From Haliscomenobacter sp. (lineage in GTDB: Bacteria > Bacteroidota > Bacteroidia > Chitinophagales > Saprospiraceae): a stretch of DNA of 64,000 bases. Under the pieces are notes generated by a model. That model ran no database searches and was not told the DNA's origin. It worked only from the letters and a program-made list of their open reading frames with translations. The first letter of the stretch is position 1, and the number at the start of each line of letters is the position of its first letter. Below, one piece after another: positions 1 through 7,687 of this stretch. The position numbers and the translations under genes were made by a program. The stretch spans positions 106,209-170,208 of the forward strand of contig NZ_JADKCX010000003.1 of assembly GCF_016718685.1 (NCBI RefSeq). The letters are read 5' to 3'.

Positions 1-24
1 TGGAAGTAGCGTTGTGAAATTTTT

Positions 25-69
25 GTAAATGTTCTACACCCCGACGAAGTCGGGGCGCTAAACATTTAC
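25..69. terminator. Nested palindrome downstream of the GyrI-like gene
   Basis: Two nested inverted repeats are visible. GTAAATGTT (25-33) pairs with AACATTTAC (61-69), and inside it CCCCGAC (39-45) pairs with GTCGGGG (49-55) around GAA. It lies 29 bases past the stop of the leftward gene at 98-580, so a terminator role is likely. There is no clear T-run on the minus strand, so it may instead be a dispersed palindromic repeat. Confidence 0.5.
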
Positions 70-97
70 GAATTCTTTTGAGAAATGATCGATCTTT

Positions 98-580
98 CTA
101 TGCTGGATTCCTCCGCTTGATGGGTATCCAGATTTCTTCCTCTGAGCTTGGATCGTTGTTTTTGTACTTGGGACCCAGCAATTCAAAATGTTCGCGATGG
201 TCCAGGGTGTATTCCGAATTGGGCAACCATTCATCAAAGATGAACTGAAAGGTTTTTTGAAAAGCGCTGGCTGGTCCTTGATGGAGAAAGACCGCGTACA
301 ATCCCCCCGCCAAAATATGGGCTTCCATACCCTCCGGCACCACCTCAAAGCTGGATACTTCCACCGCCGCCCATTTTTGAAAGGTGGCATCGGTTTTGAA
401 ACTCGGAGGACTTTCAAAGATTTGCATGGAATACAAATCGATACCAATTTTGTGCAAAATGTCTTTTCGGTAGGGCATAAAGCTTCCCCATAGCTCAGCG
501 GTAATGTCGTTTAAAAAGCTCATTTTTAGGCGCTTGCCGATGAGTTTTTTGGAGGGGAGGGTTTCTATTTTTGGGTACAT
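98..580 (-). CDS. GyrI-like effector-binding domain protein
   Basis: A 160-residue stand-alone GyrI-like (AraC effector-binding) domain. The N-terminus (ETLPSKKLIGKRLKMSF), the middle KWAAVEVSSFEVVPEGME and the strand GGLYAVFLHQG fit this family, which binds small hydrophobic or cationic ligands. No DNA-binding helix-turn-helix is present, so it should act as a ligand-binding protein rather than a repressor. It ends with a basic tail (PIKRRNPA). A perfect inverted repeat lies 43 bases upstream of the start. It appears to be a single-gene unit, bounded by a hairpin on its 3' side. Its ligand cannot be told from sequence. Confidence 0.85.
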   Translation of the reverse strand: MYPKIETLPSKKLIGKRLKMSFLNDITAELWGSFMPYRKDILHKIGIDLYSMQIFESPPSFKTDATFQKWAAVEVSSFEVVPEGMEAHILAGGLYAVFLHQGPASAFQKTFQFIFDEWLPNSEYTLDHREHFELLGPKYKNNDPSSEEEIWIPIKRRNPA

Positions 581-622
581 TCTTTAAGGTATTGGATTCG
601 ATTTGTAGGGTTGAACCATCGG

Positions 623-690
623 AGATAATTCCAAATATGAGGTTATATTTGGAATTATCTACCCAAAAAGGTACATAATTCCAAATATAA
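623..690. promoter_or_regulatory. Perfect 16-bp inverted repeat plus a third half-site
   Basis: AGATAATTCCAAATAT (623-638) and ATATTTGGAATTATCT (645-660) form a perfect inverted repeat with a 6-base loop. A third copy, ATAATTCCAAATATAA, follows at 675-690 in the same orientation as the first. The array is 43-110 bases upstream of the start codon at 580 of the leftward GyrI-like gene. Three copies of one AT-rich half-site look like an operator, though a cruciform or repeat element is possible. Confidence 0.5.
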
Positions 691-742
691 AGCCTAATCG
701 TCCAAAATCTCATTCCTTTTGACCAAGCCCTACACCACTAAA

Positions 743-777
743 AAAAGCCCAATTAACGGTCCGCTAATTGGGCTTTT
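743..777. terminator. Bidirectional intrinsic terminator
   Basis: AAAAGCCCAATTA (743-755) pairs perfectly with TAATTGGGCTTTT (765-777) around a 9-base loop, giving a T-run on either strand. It lies 42 bases past the stop of the leftward acyl-AMP ligase gene (stop at 819) and should end the desaturase-ligase transcript. Confidence 0.8.
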
Positions 778-818
778 CAGTGCAGGAACCTTATCCAAAT
801 AGGCTCAATTTTTTATGG

Positions 819-3800
819 TCATGAAGCTTCCACACTCCGGTGTCGGGCAACATGAACAACTTCCTCCTGCTCCGTGGGCAAAAAATCGACATTGATGATC
901 TCGTTTTTTTGCAAAAACAGCAAAATTCCTCGCACCGTCTCTTCCAGCGTAGGATCGAGCCTTCCAACCGGAGAGGCATTTCGACCATTCCGGTAATTGC
1001 TGTTGTCGTAGAGTTTGAACTCCATTGCGGAAATATTCTCCACCGAGCGCACCAAAAAGTCGAGTAGCGGGAAAAGCAAGTCGCCTTTGGTACAACGATC
1101 AATGATCACGGGTACAAACTCCTTGAGTTTGAATATCTCAAACTTCGTTCCGGTCAGTTTGGTAATGATGTCGGTGATGTCGCCCATGTTGGCGTATTCA
1201 TCACGGGTGACGTGGAAAGTCCGGTTGATGGTTTCTGGCAGGTTAGAGATCGCCACAATGTTGCTGGCGGCCATGTCGGCGGGAGAAAAGCTGATCTGAT
1301 TCTGCGCATCTACCCCGATGCCATTGTTTACCATAAAAGCGATCAAACGAATCGAGATGTCAAAATTATGCCCTCCTCCGTTGATGGAAGGCGTGATCAG
1401 CGCCGGGCGGAAAATCCGCCCTTGGAGGCCACGGCTCATCGCGTCTTTGACAATCTGCTCGGATACCCACTTGGTTTGGCTGTACCCAAAATCGAGGAGG
1501 TTGATGTTGTCGTTGGAGTCGGTTTCGTAAAGCACGTCTTTCACTGCCCAACCAAAGATAAACGTGGTGGAAATGTGGTTGAAAATTTTGGGCGTGCCGT
1601 CAAAGGCCAATTTGAGGATTTCATTGGTGCCGATGACGTTGACATTCCGCATTTTATCGTAATTGAACAGGTAGTTGACGGTCGCGCCGTTGTGGTAAAT
1701 CTCCTGCACCTGGTTGGCCAGGAAATCCCATTTGTCGCGGCTCAGGCCTAGTTGGTGCTGCCCAAGGTCGCCACATACCGGAATGACCCGCTGCTTGAAC
1801 AAAACTGTGAGCTGCGGTGTCAGGGGCTCTACGGAATCCATGGCAGCCAGCAGGCGTTCCATGCCCTGTTCTTCATTGGCAGCCCGAATGAGTACGTATA
1901 CCCGTTGGTCGGTTTGTTCGAGGATGCTTTTTAGGATAAACGGCCCAAAGAAACCTGTACCACCAGTGAGCAGTACATCGGTCGCTTTATGGTGCTTCGG
2001 ATAAACTGGAGCAACAGGGTCAAAGGTGAGCTGCGTATCGCTCAACATCATTTTTTGCTCCAGCGCGGTGTGTTCTTTTTGCAGCCTGCCAATCATGTTT
2101 TTCAAACGCAAAATGGCCAGCGCAGAGGCATTGTCAAATTGATTCACCAGTTCAAACAACTCCGAAATGGAGATTTCCTGAATCAGTCGGATGTCAATTT
2201 GTTTGGACAATTCATCAGCACCTTTGTCTTTAAGCAGTTCCTTGATGTCGTGCAAAAGTACAGCAAGGTCAATGGATTCCAATCCGGCTTTGCCCAGGGA
2301 GTAAGTTTCATTGCCCTGAAAGCCGTATTTGAGTTTTAGTTCTTCGAAAGGCGAAATGGGCCCTTTGGATTCTTCATGTAGATGGTCCACTTCCAGTGCT
2401 CCTGAATACTGCTGCAAGACATTGAGCTGCCCGGCCTCCCAGAGTTCTTTGGCCTTGTGCCGCATGATTTTACCGGAACTGGTTTTGGGTATTTCCCGCG
2501 CGGATATAAAGGCGATGATGTGGGTTTGGACATTCAGTCCTTTGCGGATGGCATCTATGATTGGAACCGGGTCGGGCAGGTTTTTAGGGTTTTTGACCCC
2601 AACCAGAACTACCAGTTTTTCCTCCCCTTCGAATACGTCAAAAGCAGCAGTAAAGCCGTGGCGAACATAAGCTGGCGCCGTTTGTTCTACAATTTTTTCA
2701 ATGTCCTGAGGGTAATAATTGAGCCCACGGATGATGATCATGTCTTTGGCGCGGCCACAGATGTACAGTTCATCCTGGTGCATAAACCCAATATCACCGG
2801 TGCGCAGATAGTTGTTGGCATTCTGGTTTTCGCCCACGATGCTGGCCTGGAAGAGCTTTTTGGTCAGTTCCGGCTTGTCCCAGTACCCGAGACATTTGCT
2901 TTTACCCGCAATCCATACTTCGCCAATCTGGCCTTCCTTGAGGGCATGGCGGGTATGAGGGTCCACAATTCTCACGATGATATCGCCTTGTGGTGCTCCA
3001 CAGTTCATGATGTTGGTCCCACAAGAAGGTTCGGACAATTGCGGCAGCAACTTGAGTTTGTTTTGCTTAAAAGCTAGCGGGTCTACCGAGACGTAAGTAC
3101 GACCATAGTTGGTAACCGCCAGGGTGTTTTCTGCCAATCCAAAGGCGGCAAATAAAGACTCTGGCTTAAGGCCATGGGGTTCAAAAAATTTCAGAAACCG
3201 CGTGTAAGTCGAAGGAATGACGGGTTCGGCAGCGGTCATCAGGTATTCCAGGGAACTCAGGTCCAGGTTTTCCAGGGTCTTCTCCGAAATCTTCCCTGGT
3301 TGTAGACAATATTCGAATGCGAAATTGGGCGCGGACGAAGCTGTTGCCTTGTATTTGGTAATACTTTCCAACCACAAAGCGGGGCGCTGAATAAAATCAA
3401 GGGGAGAAAACCCGTAAGTGGTTCCGCCTTTCAAGGCGATGTAGATATAATAGCCGATGAGTCCCATATCGTGGTACTGGGGCAGCCAGCTTACACCAAC
3501 CGGAACAAAATCGGTAGCAAGGTCACAGTTGTGCAGGATGTTTTGATGGGAGACCATCACCCCTTTAGGCTCGCTGGTTGAACCTGAGGTATATTGCAGA
3601 AACAAAATGTCGCTATGACCCTTCGGAAAGCCATTTTTGTTGACATCTCTAAAGTCTTCGGTATTGATCCAGTTGAGTTTAGAGATATAGCTGCTGCTAA
3701 AGAGGGACTCCGCGATGTTGGTACGGGACATGTTCAGTTTCACCGACCAATAATAATCCCGGCTGGTGAGGATGGCTTTGGCCTGACAATCTTTGGCGAT

Positions 3801-4118
3801 ATAGGTCATCTTATTGAGCGAAGACTCAAACCCGTGCGAAGTTGGAGGGTACGCAGGTACCGGAATCAGCCCCAGTCGGGCACAGGCAAAAAAAGCACAA
3901 ATCATCTCTAACCCCGGAGGGTAGGCCAGGAGAATCCGATCGCCGGACGAGAAACCATGTTCATTGTGAAGGCTGCTTGCTATGGCATTCGTGCGGTAGA
4001 TGAACTCACTATAACTATACTTCTCCGTCTGGTTGCCAGAAATGTCAAGAAAAGAAAAGAGAAGTTTGTCTGGTTGCTTTTCCGCCCAGGCATCGAGTCG
4101 TTCGAAAATAGAATTCAT
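819..4118 (-). CDS. Three-domain fatty acyl-AMP ligase / carrier / thioester reductase
   Basis: A 1099-residue protein with carboxylic-acid-reductase-like order. Residues 1-575 are a fatty acyl-AMP ligase: P-loop YTSGSTSEPKG (176-186), WLPQYHDMGLIG (211-222), FGLAENTL (326-333), LRTGDIGF (438-445), and a C-terminal lysine in PKTSSGK (544-550). Residues about 590-680 look like a carrier domain with AGLESIDL (611-618), so S615 is the candidate phosphopantetheine site. Residues about 712-1099 are a thioester-reductase-type Rossmann domain with TGGTGFFG (718-725) and the YxxxK pair Y879/K883. Predicted chemistry: ATP activation of a free fatty acid, loading on the carrier, then NAD(P)H release as aldehyde or alcohol. 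The desaturase gene lies 49 bases upstream on the same strand, so the two are probably co-transcribed. No ketosynthase is nearby. The substrate chain is unknown. Confidence 0.88.
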   Translation of the reverse strand: MNSIFERLDAWAEKQPDKLLFSFLDISGNQTEKYSYSEFIYRTNAIASSLHNEHGFSSGDRILLAYPPGLEMICAFFACARLGLIPVPAYPPTSHGFESSLNKMTYIAKDCQAKAILTSRDYYWSVKLNMSRTNIAESLFSSSYISKLNWINTEDFRDVNKNGFPKGHSDILFLQYTSGSTSEPKGVMVSHQNILHNCDLATDFVPVGVSWLPQYHDMGLIGYYIYIALKGGTTYGFSPLDFIQRPALWLESITKYKATASSAPNFAFEYCLQPGKISEKTLENLDLSSLEYLMTAAEPVIPSTYTRFLKFFEPHGLKPESLFAAFGLAENTLAVTNYGRTYVSVDPLAFKQNKLKLLPQLSEPSCGTNIMNCGAPQGDIIVRIVDPHTRHALKEGQIGEVWIAGKSKCLGYWDKPELTKKLFQASIVGENQNANNYLRTGDIGFMHQDELYICGRAKDMIIIRGLNYYPQDIEKIVEQTAPAYVRHGFTAAFDVFEGEEKLVVLVGVKNPKNLPDPVPIIDAIRKGLNVQTHIIAFISAREIPKTSSGKIMRHKAKELWEAGQLNVLQQYSGALEVDHLHEESKGPISPFEELKLKYGFQGNETYSLGKAGLESIDLAVLLHDIKELLKDKGADELSKQIDIRLIQEISISELFELVNQFDNASALAILRLKNMIGRLQKEHTALEQKMMLSDTQLTFDPVAPVYPKHHKATDVLLTGGTGFFGPFILKSILEQTDQRVYVLIRAANEEQGMERLLAAMDSVEPLTPQLTVLFKQRVIPVCGDLGQHQLGLSRDKWDFLANQVQEIYHNGATVNYLFNYDKMRNVNVIGTNEILKLAFDGTPKIFNHISTTFIFGWAVKDVLYETDSNDNINLLDFGYSQTKWVSEQIVKDAMSRGLQGRIFRPALITPSINGGGHNFDISIRLIAFMVNNGIGVDAQNQISFSPADMAASNIVAISNLPETINRTFHVTRDEYANMGDITDIITKLTGTKFEIFKLKEFVPVIIDRCTKGDLLFPLLDFLVRSVENISAMEFKLYDNSNYRNGRNASPVGRLDPTLEETVRGILLFLQKNEIINVDFLPTEQEEVVHVARHRSVEAS

Positions 4119-4167
4119 AAGTTAAGTGCTTGTTAGTGTCAATAGGAAAGGTGTGTATCAAAAAAGG

Positions 4168-5244
4168 TCAAAATTCCAGTTGTTGTATAGGTGGCTGTCC
4201 GAGCTGTTTGAGCAGTTTCAGGTGATGAGCCATGGCCTGGTACATGTAGACGTTTTCGCGGTAATCTACCCCGAATTCGGCGGCGGTTTCACGCACTATT
4301 TTCGTCAGTTTGGGGTAATGCGTATGGGCTACCTGCGGAAAAATGTGGTGTACCACATGGTGATTCAAACCTCCACAGATGAAATTGGCGATGCGGCTGC
4401 GGGTCGCGTAGTCTGTGGTTGTGGCAAAAATATGATCGACAAAATCGTGGTCATGGCGTGCATGAGGAAACTCGTTGATGTCGAGCAAATGTGCTACTTG
4501 AATGATCCAGGCAGCGATAAGTCCCATAATGAAATGGGTAATCAGGAATGCAAGCACGACCTGACCTACCGAAAAACCAAGGATGAGCACGGGGAGCGCA
4601 ATCATATACGTGAGGTAAATGATCTTACTACCAATGATAATGATCCACTCGCTGAGTGGATATTTTACATTTTCTACATGCTTGTTGTTTTTGAAAAAAA
4701 GGTACTCAAAGTCTTTGACAAAAATAAAATCCAGGGTAGTAATGGCATACATAAAAAAGACATAGATGTGCTGAAATCGATGGCTCTTCCTCCAGGGTGC
4801 GTCTGGGGAAAAGCGAAAAATGCCATGCGCAAAAATGCCTTCGTCTTCTCCGTACACGTTCATTACCGAATGATGCCCTTTGTTGTGCATGACGCGCCAC
4901 ATGTAGGAGCTGATGCCACAAGCGTCGAGCACGTAACTCAACGTTTTGTTGATGAATCGATTGTTGGAAATTGAGTTGTGGTTGGCATCGTGGGCAATGT
5001 TGAGAAACATGAAAATCTGCCCCAGGCCTTGGAGGAGATACAAACCGAAAAACTGGGGGTAAGTCCAATCCGCAGCATAAAGTAGGAAGTAGCTGCCAAT
5101 CCACCACGCCAAAGCGAAAGTAACTTTCAGCGTCATTTCCCAATTCCCTTTTTTTGAAAGCTGGTTCACTTCAAAATAATGGTTCAGCCGTTCAAACAAG
5201 GCCTTTTTGAAGGAGGCATGGGTATCAGCAGAAATATTTGCCAT
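4168..5244 (-). CDS. Membrane fatty acid desaturase
   Basis: A 358-residue di-iron membrane desaturase with three histidine boxes: HDANH (85-89), HNKGHH (120-125) and HHVVHH (295-300). Hydrophobic stretches near 40-82 and 200-250 fit four membrane helices. The box pattern resembles linoleoyl-CoA/acyl-lipid front-end type desaturases; no fused cytochrome b5 domain is seen. It inserts a double bond into a lipid- or CoA-bound acyl chain using O2 and an electron donor. It is the first gene of an apparent two-gene unit with the acyl-AMP ligase/reductase 49 bases downstream, which suggests it prepares or modifies the same acyl chain. The 279 bases upstream (5245-5523) hold no other gene. Confidence 0.88.
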   Translation of the reverse strand: MANISADTHASFKKALFERLNHYFEVNQLSKKGNWEMTLKVTFALAWWIGSYFLLYAADWTYPQFFGLYLLQGLGQIFMFLNIAHDANHNSISNNRFINKTLSYVLDACGISSYMWRVMHNKGHHSVMNVYGEDEGIFAHGIFRFSPDAPWRKSHRFQHIYVFFMYAITTLDFIFVKDFEYLFFKNNKHVENVKYPLSEWIIIIGSKIIYLTYMIALPVLILGFSVGQVVLAFLITHFIMGLIAAWIIQVAHLLDINEFPHARHDHDFVDHIFATTTDYATRSRIANFICGGLNHHVVHHIFPQVAHTHYPKLTKIVRETAAEFGVDYRENVYMYQAMAHHLKLLKQLGQPPIQQLEF

Positions 5245-5523
5245 ATTCTGTAAAGTTTTGATTTTTAGTACTTTTGGGAAGTTTTGACGAGCAGGCTTTC
5301 TGTCGTGTCAAGCACATAGTGTTAAGAAGGACTTAGTAGTAATACGGGTCTATACAGCCTCCTAATGCCTTAAAAGTAATAGGAATTAATTATTTTGGTA
5401 GCTTCTCTCCTGTTTTTTTAGAAAAACCTACTGTCGACTGCTTAAGTGATGAGACAATATTAATGGATTTTTTCAAATTAATGATTTGAATTTTATCGAT
5501 TGATACGATCCCATCACGTTAAG

Positions 5524-6618
5524 TTAAATCTTCACCAATCGACCGGTTTGCACGGATTTATAAATCGCCTCTACCACCCGAATGTCGCGCAGGCCTTCTT
5601 CACCCGGAGCGATCAAATTGGTACCCGCCATAATGGCCATACAATCCTCGTCCATTTGTTTGGCCTGTTGGCTCTTGATGGTGAAATTGATGAGTGTGCC
5701 ATCCGACATGCTGCCTTTGTTGCCATTGTAGCCCGATTGTGGCTCCATTTTCAGCCAACCCTTCTCGTAATTGACCTGGAGATAGTTCATGTTGATGCCA
5801 AAACTGGTTTGACACGAAGCCCTTGCCCCACTCGGGAATTCCAACAAAAACATCATCGTTTCCTCTACTTCTTTGTAAATTTCAGGACGAGTAGTTGAAG
5901 CCTGTGCAATCACACTGATGGGTTCCTCCCCCGTAGCTAGGCGCGCACCTTGTAGAGCATACACGCCCATGTCGCCCATGACGCCGCCGCCCAGGGCCTT
6001 GTTTTGTTTCCAGTGGTTGGTACGGCCATCAAAATAGCCAGCGGCGCTGGTGACCATTTTTACCTTTCCGAATTTTTGTTCTTTGGCCACCTGCATGTAA
6101 GCCTGGATGTTGGGATCGTGTTGGCAACGATAACCAATGGCCAGTTTAACTTTATTGTCTGCACAAGCTTTGATCATCGCTTCACAATCCGCTACTGAGG
6201 GTGCCATCGGTTTTTCACAAAAAACGTGTTTGCCCGCTTTGGCTGCCCTTACCACAAATTCGCGGTGCATCGAGGGGGGTAGTACGACGTACACCACGTC
6301 GATATCGGGGTTATTGGCAATTTGGTCAAAGTTCTGGTAGTTGTAAATGTTCTTCTCCGGAATGTTGTACTTCTTCTTCCAAGTTTCGGCTTTGGAAGGT
6401 GTACCCGTGACGATCCCGGCCAGATACGCCTTTTCGGTCAGTTGTAAAGCGGGCGCGAGCAGGTCGGTGCTGTAATAGCCCAGCCCCACCAGGGCGATGC
6501 CCAATTTTTCCTTGGCCGGATAAGTAGCGGATAACAGGGAGTTTGTTGAAAATAAAGTGGCTGCGCTGGCTATTGCTGCTTTAGACAGAAAGTCGCGTCG
6601 TTCCATTTTCATGTTCAT
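5524..6618 (-). CDS. Gfo/Idh/MocA family oxidoreductase with Tat signal
   Basis: A 364-residue NAD(P)-dependent oxidoreductase of the Gfo/Idh/MocA family. The N-terminus carries a twin-arginine motif (ERRDFLSKAA, 6-15) followed by a hydrophobic stretch, so it is probably exported folded with its cofactor. The Rossmann fold begins at IALVGLGYYS (41-50), and the conserved EKP with the catalytic-type lysine is at 135-137 (CEKPMAPS). Such enzymes oxidise or reduce sugars and related polyols. It is followed leftward by open sequence and preceded by the ThuA-like gene (30 bases), in a run of four leftward secreted proteins. The start chosen (6618) has alternative in-frame ATGs at codons 3 and 5. 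Confidence 0.87.
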   Translation of the reverse strand: MNMKMERRDFLSKAAIASAATLFSTNSLLSATYPAKEKLGIALVGLGYYSTDLLAPALQLTEKAYLAGIVTGTPSKAETWKKKYNIPEKNIYNYQNFDQIANNPDIDVVYVVLPPSMHREFVVRAAKAGKHVFCEKPMAPSVADCEAMIKACADNKVKLAIGYRCQHDPNIQAYMQVAKEQKFGKVKMVTSAAGYFDGRTNHWKQNKALGGGVMGDMGVYALQGARLATGEEPISVIAQASTTRPEIYKEVEETMMFLLEFPSGARASCQTSFGINMNYLQVNYEKGWLKMEPQSGYNGNKGSMSDGTLINFTIKSQQAKQMDEDCMAIMAGTNLIAPGEEGLRDIRVVEAIYKSVQTGRLVKI

Positions 6619-6647
6619 GTTTTTTTGGTGTGATCGAATGTTTATAG

Positions 6648-7636
6648 TTATTGCTTCTCTACAAATTTGCGGGAACTGGTGGCCTTTTCGGTCGGAAAAT
6701 CACTGGGGATCGGAATGTTGACCTTGCCAGTTGCCGCCCACTGCGCACCCCTTTGCAGACAAGTGATGAAACCAACACATTCCACTGAATAATCCACGTG
6801 GCCCAATGGGGTGTGAAAAATCCGACCCTTACCGTATTTGATGGTCATCAACATCGGTTCGTGGTGGTCGGTACCTCGATTGGTTTTGGGAGAAAAGGCC
6901 GTGGCCAATACTTCCATGTTTTCGGCAGGGCCCCGTAGGCGGTCGTACATTTCATCTTTGGTATGCATCCAGGTGAGGGGCATCCCCCGGGTGATCGGGT
7001 GTTTGCTATTGCGGATGGTGACCTGAAACTCGGCTTGTGCACCGTGTGAACCTGCTTTTCCTGGCTGGGTATCTCGGATCAGTTTTCCTTCCTGGTCGTA
7101 ATATACGTAAGGGCCATCTTTTCGGTACGGTCACCCCAGCCGCCAAGGCCGATCATTTTGTTGTAGGCAGGCCAATTGGGAAAAGAGTTGTCGGCAGCAT
7201 GGACAACAACCAATCCTCCTCCATTTTTGATGAAAGCTTCAAAATTTGCCTGGGTCGCATCGGGCCAGGGTGCGGCATTCCAACCAAAGTTACACACCAC
7301 CAGATCGTATTTGGAAAAGTCGATCAGGTAGCTGGAATCTGCTCTGGGTTTGGGGAGCGCCTGGGTGTTGGGAACCCCCGGAATTTTATATTGTGCAACA
7401 AGATCATCGCCCTGCCAGGTATAATGCGTGCGTTTCACCTCCACCGAAAACTTACCCGTTTCTTCCAGGTATTGTTTCATCATGTAGGTGATTTTGGGCC
7501 ATTGGACGTGGTTGTTTTGTCCGTCTACGATCAGGGTTTTGATGACTTTGGCGTTTCCTCCGCTGGTCGTTTGCGCTTGAGTTTTGCCCAGGGCAAAGAC
7601 TGCGATGAGCGCGAGTATGATGTAGTTCGATTTCAT
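6648..7636 (-). CDS. ThuA-domain secreted protein (one frameshift)
   Basis: A signal peptide (MKSNYIILALIAVFALGKTQAQ) starts at 7636. The ThuA fold follows, with IKTLIVDGQNNHVQWP, the DLVVCNFGWNAAPWP strand-turn and GGGLVVVHAADNSFPNW, the glutamine-amidotransferase-like core of trehalose-utilisation (ThuA) proteins. The frame breaks at the T-run 7119-7122: adding one base restores EKDGPYVYYDQEGK and continues to MPLTWMHTKDEMYDRLRG and the stop at 6648, giving about 330 residues. I treat it as a homopolymer consensus error, not a pseudogene. ThuA proteins often neighbour Gfo/Idh/MocA enzymes and cytochrome c/dehydrogenase proteins, as here. The exact substrate is unknown. Confidence 0.8.
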
Positions 7637-7687
7637 TGCAATTGATGTTTTTCTTCAGTTAAAATTATATTTTTCAACATGGCAAGA

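Noticed and set aside
4126..4974. 282-residue plus-strand frame
   Set aside because: It is antisense to the desaturase gene, whose three histidine boxes make it the real gene.
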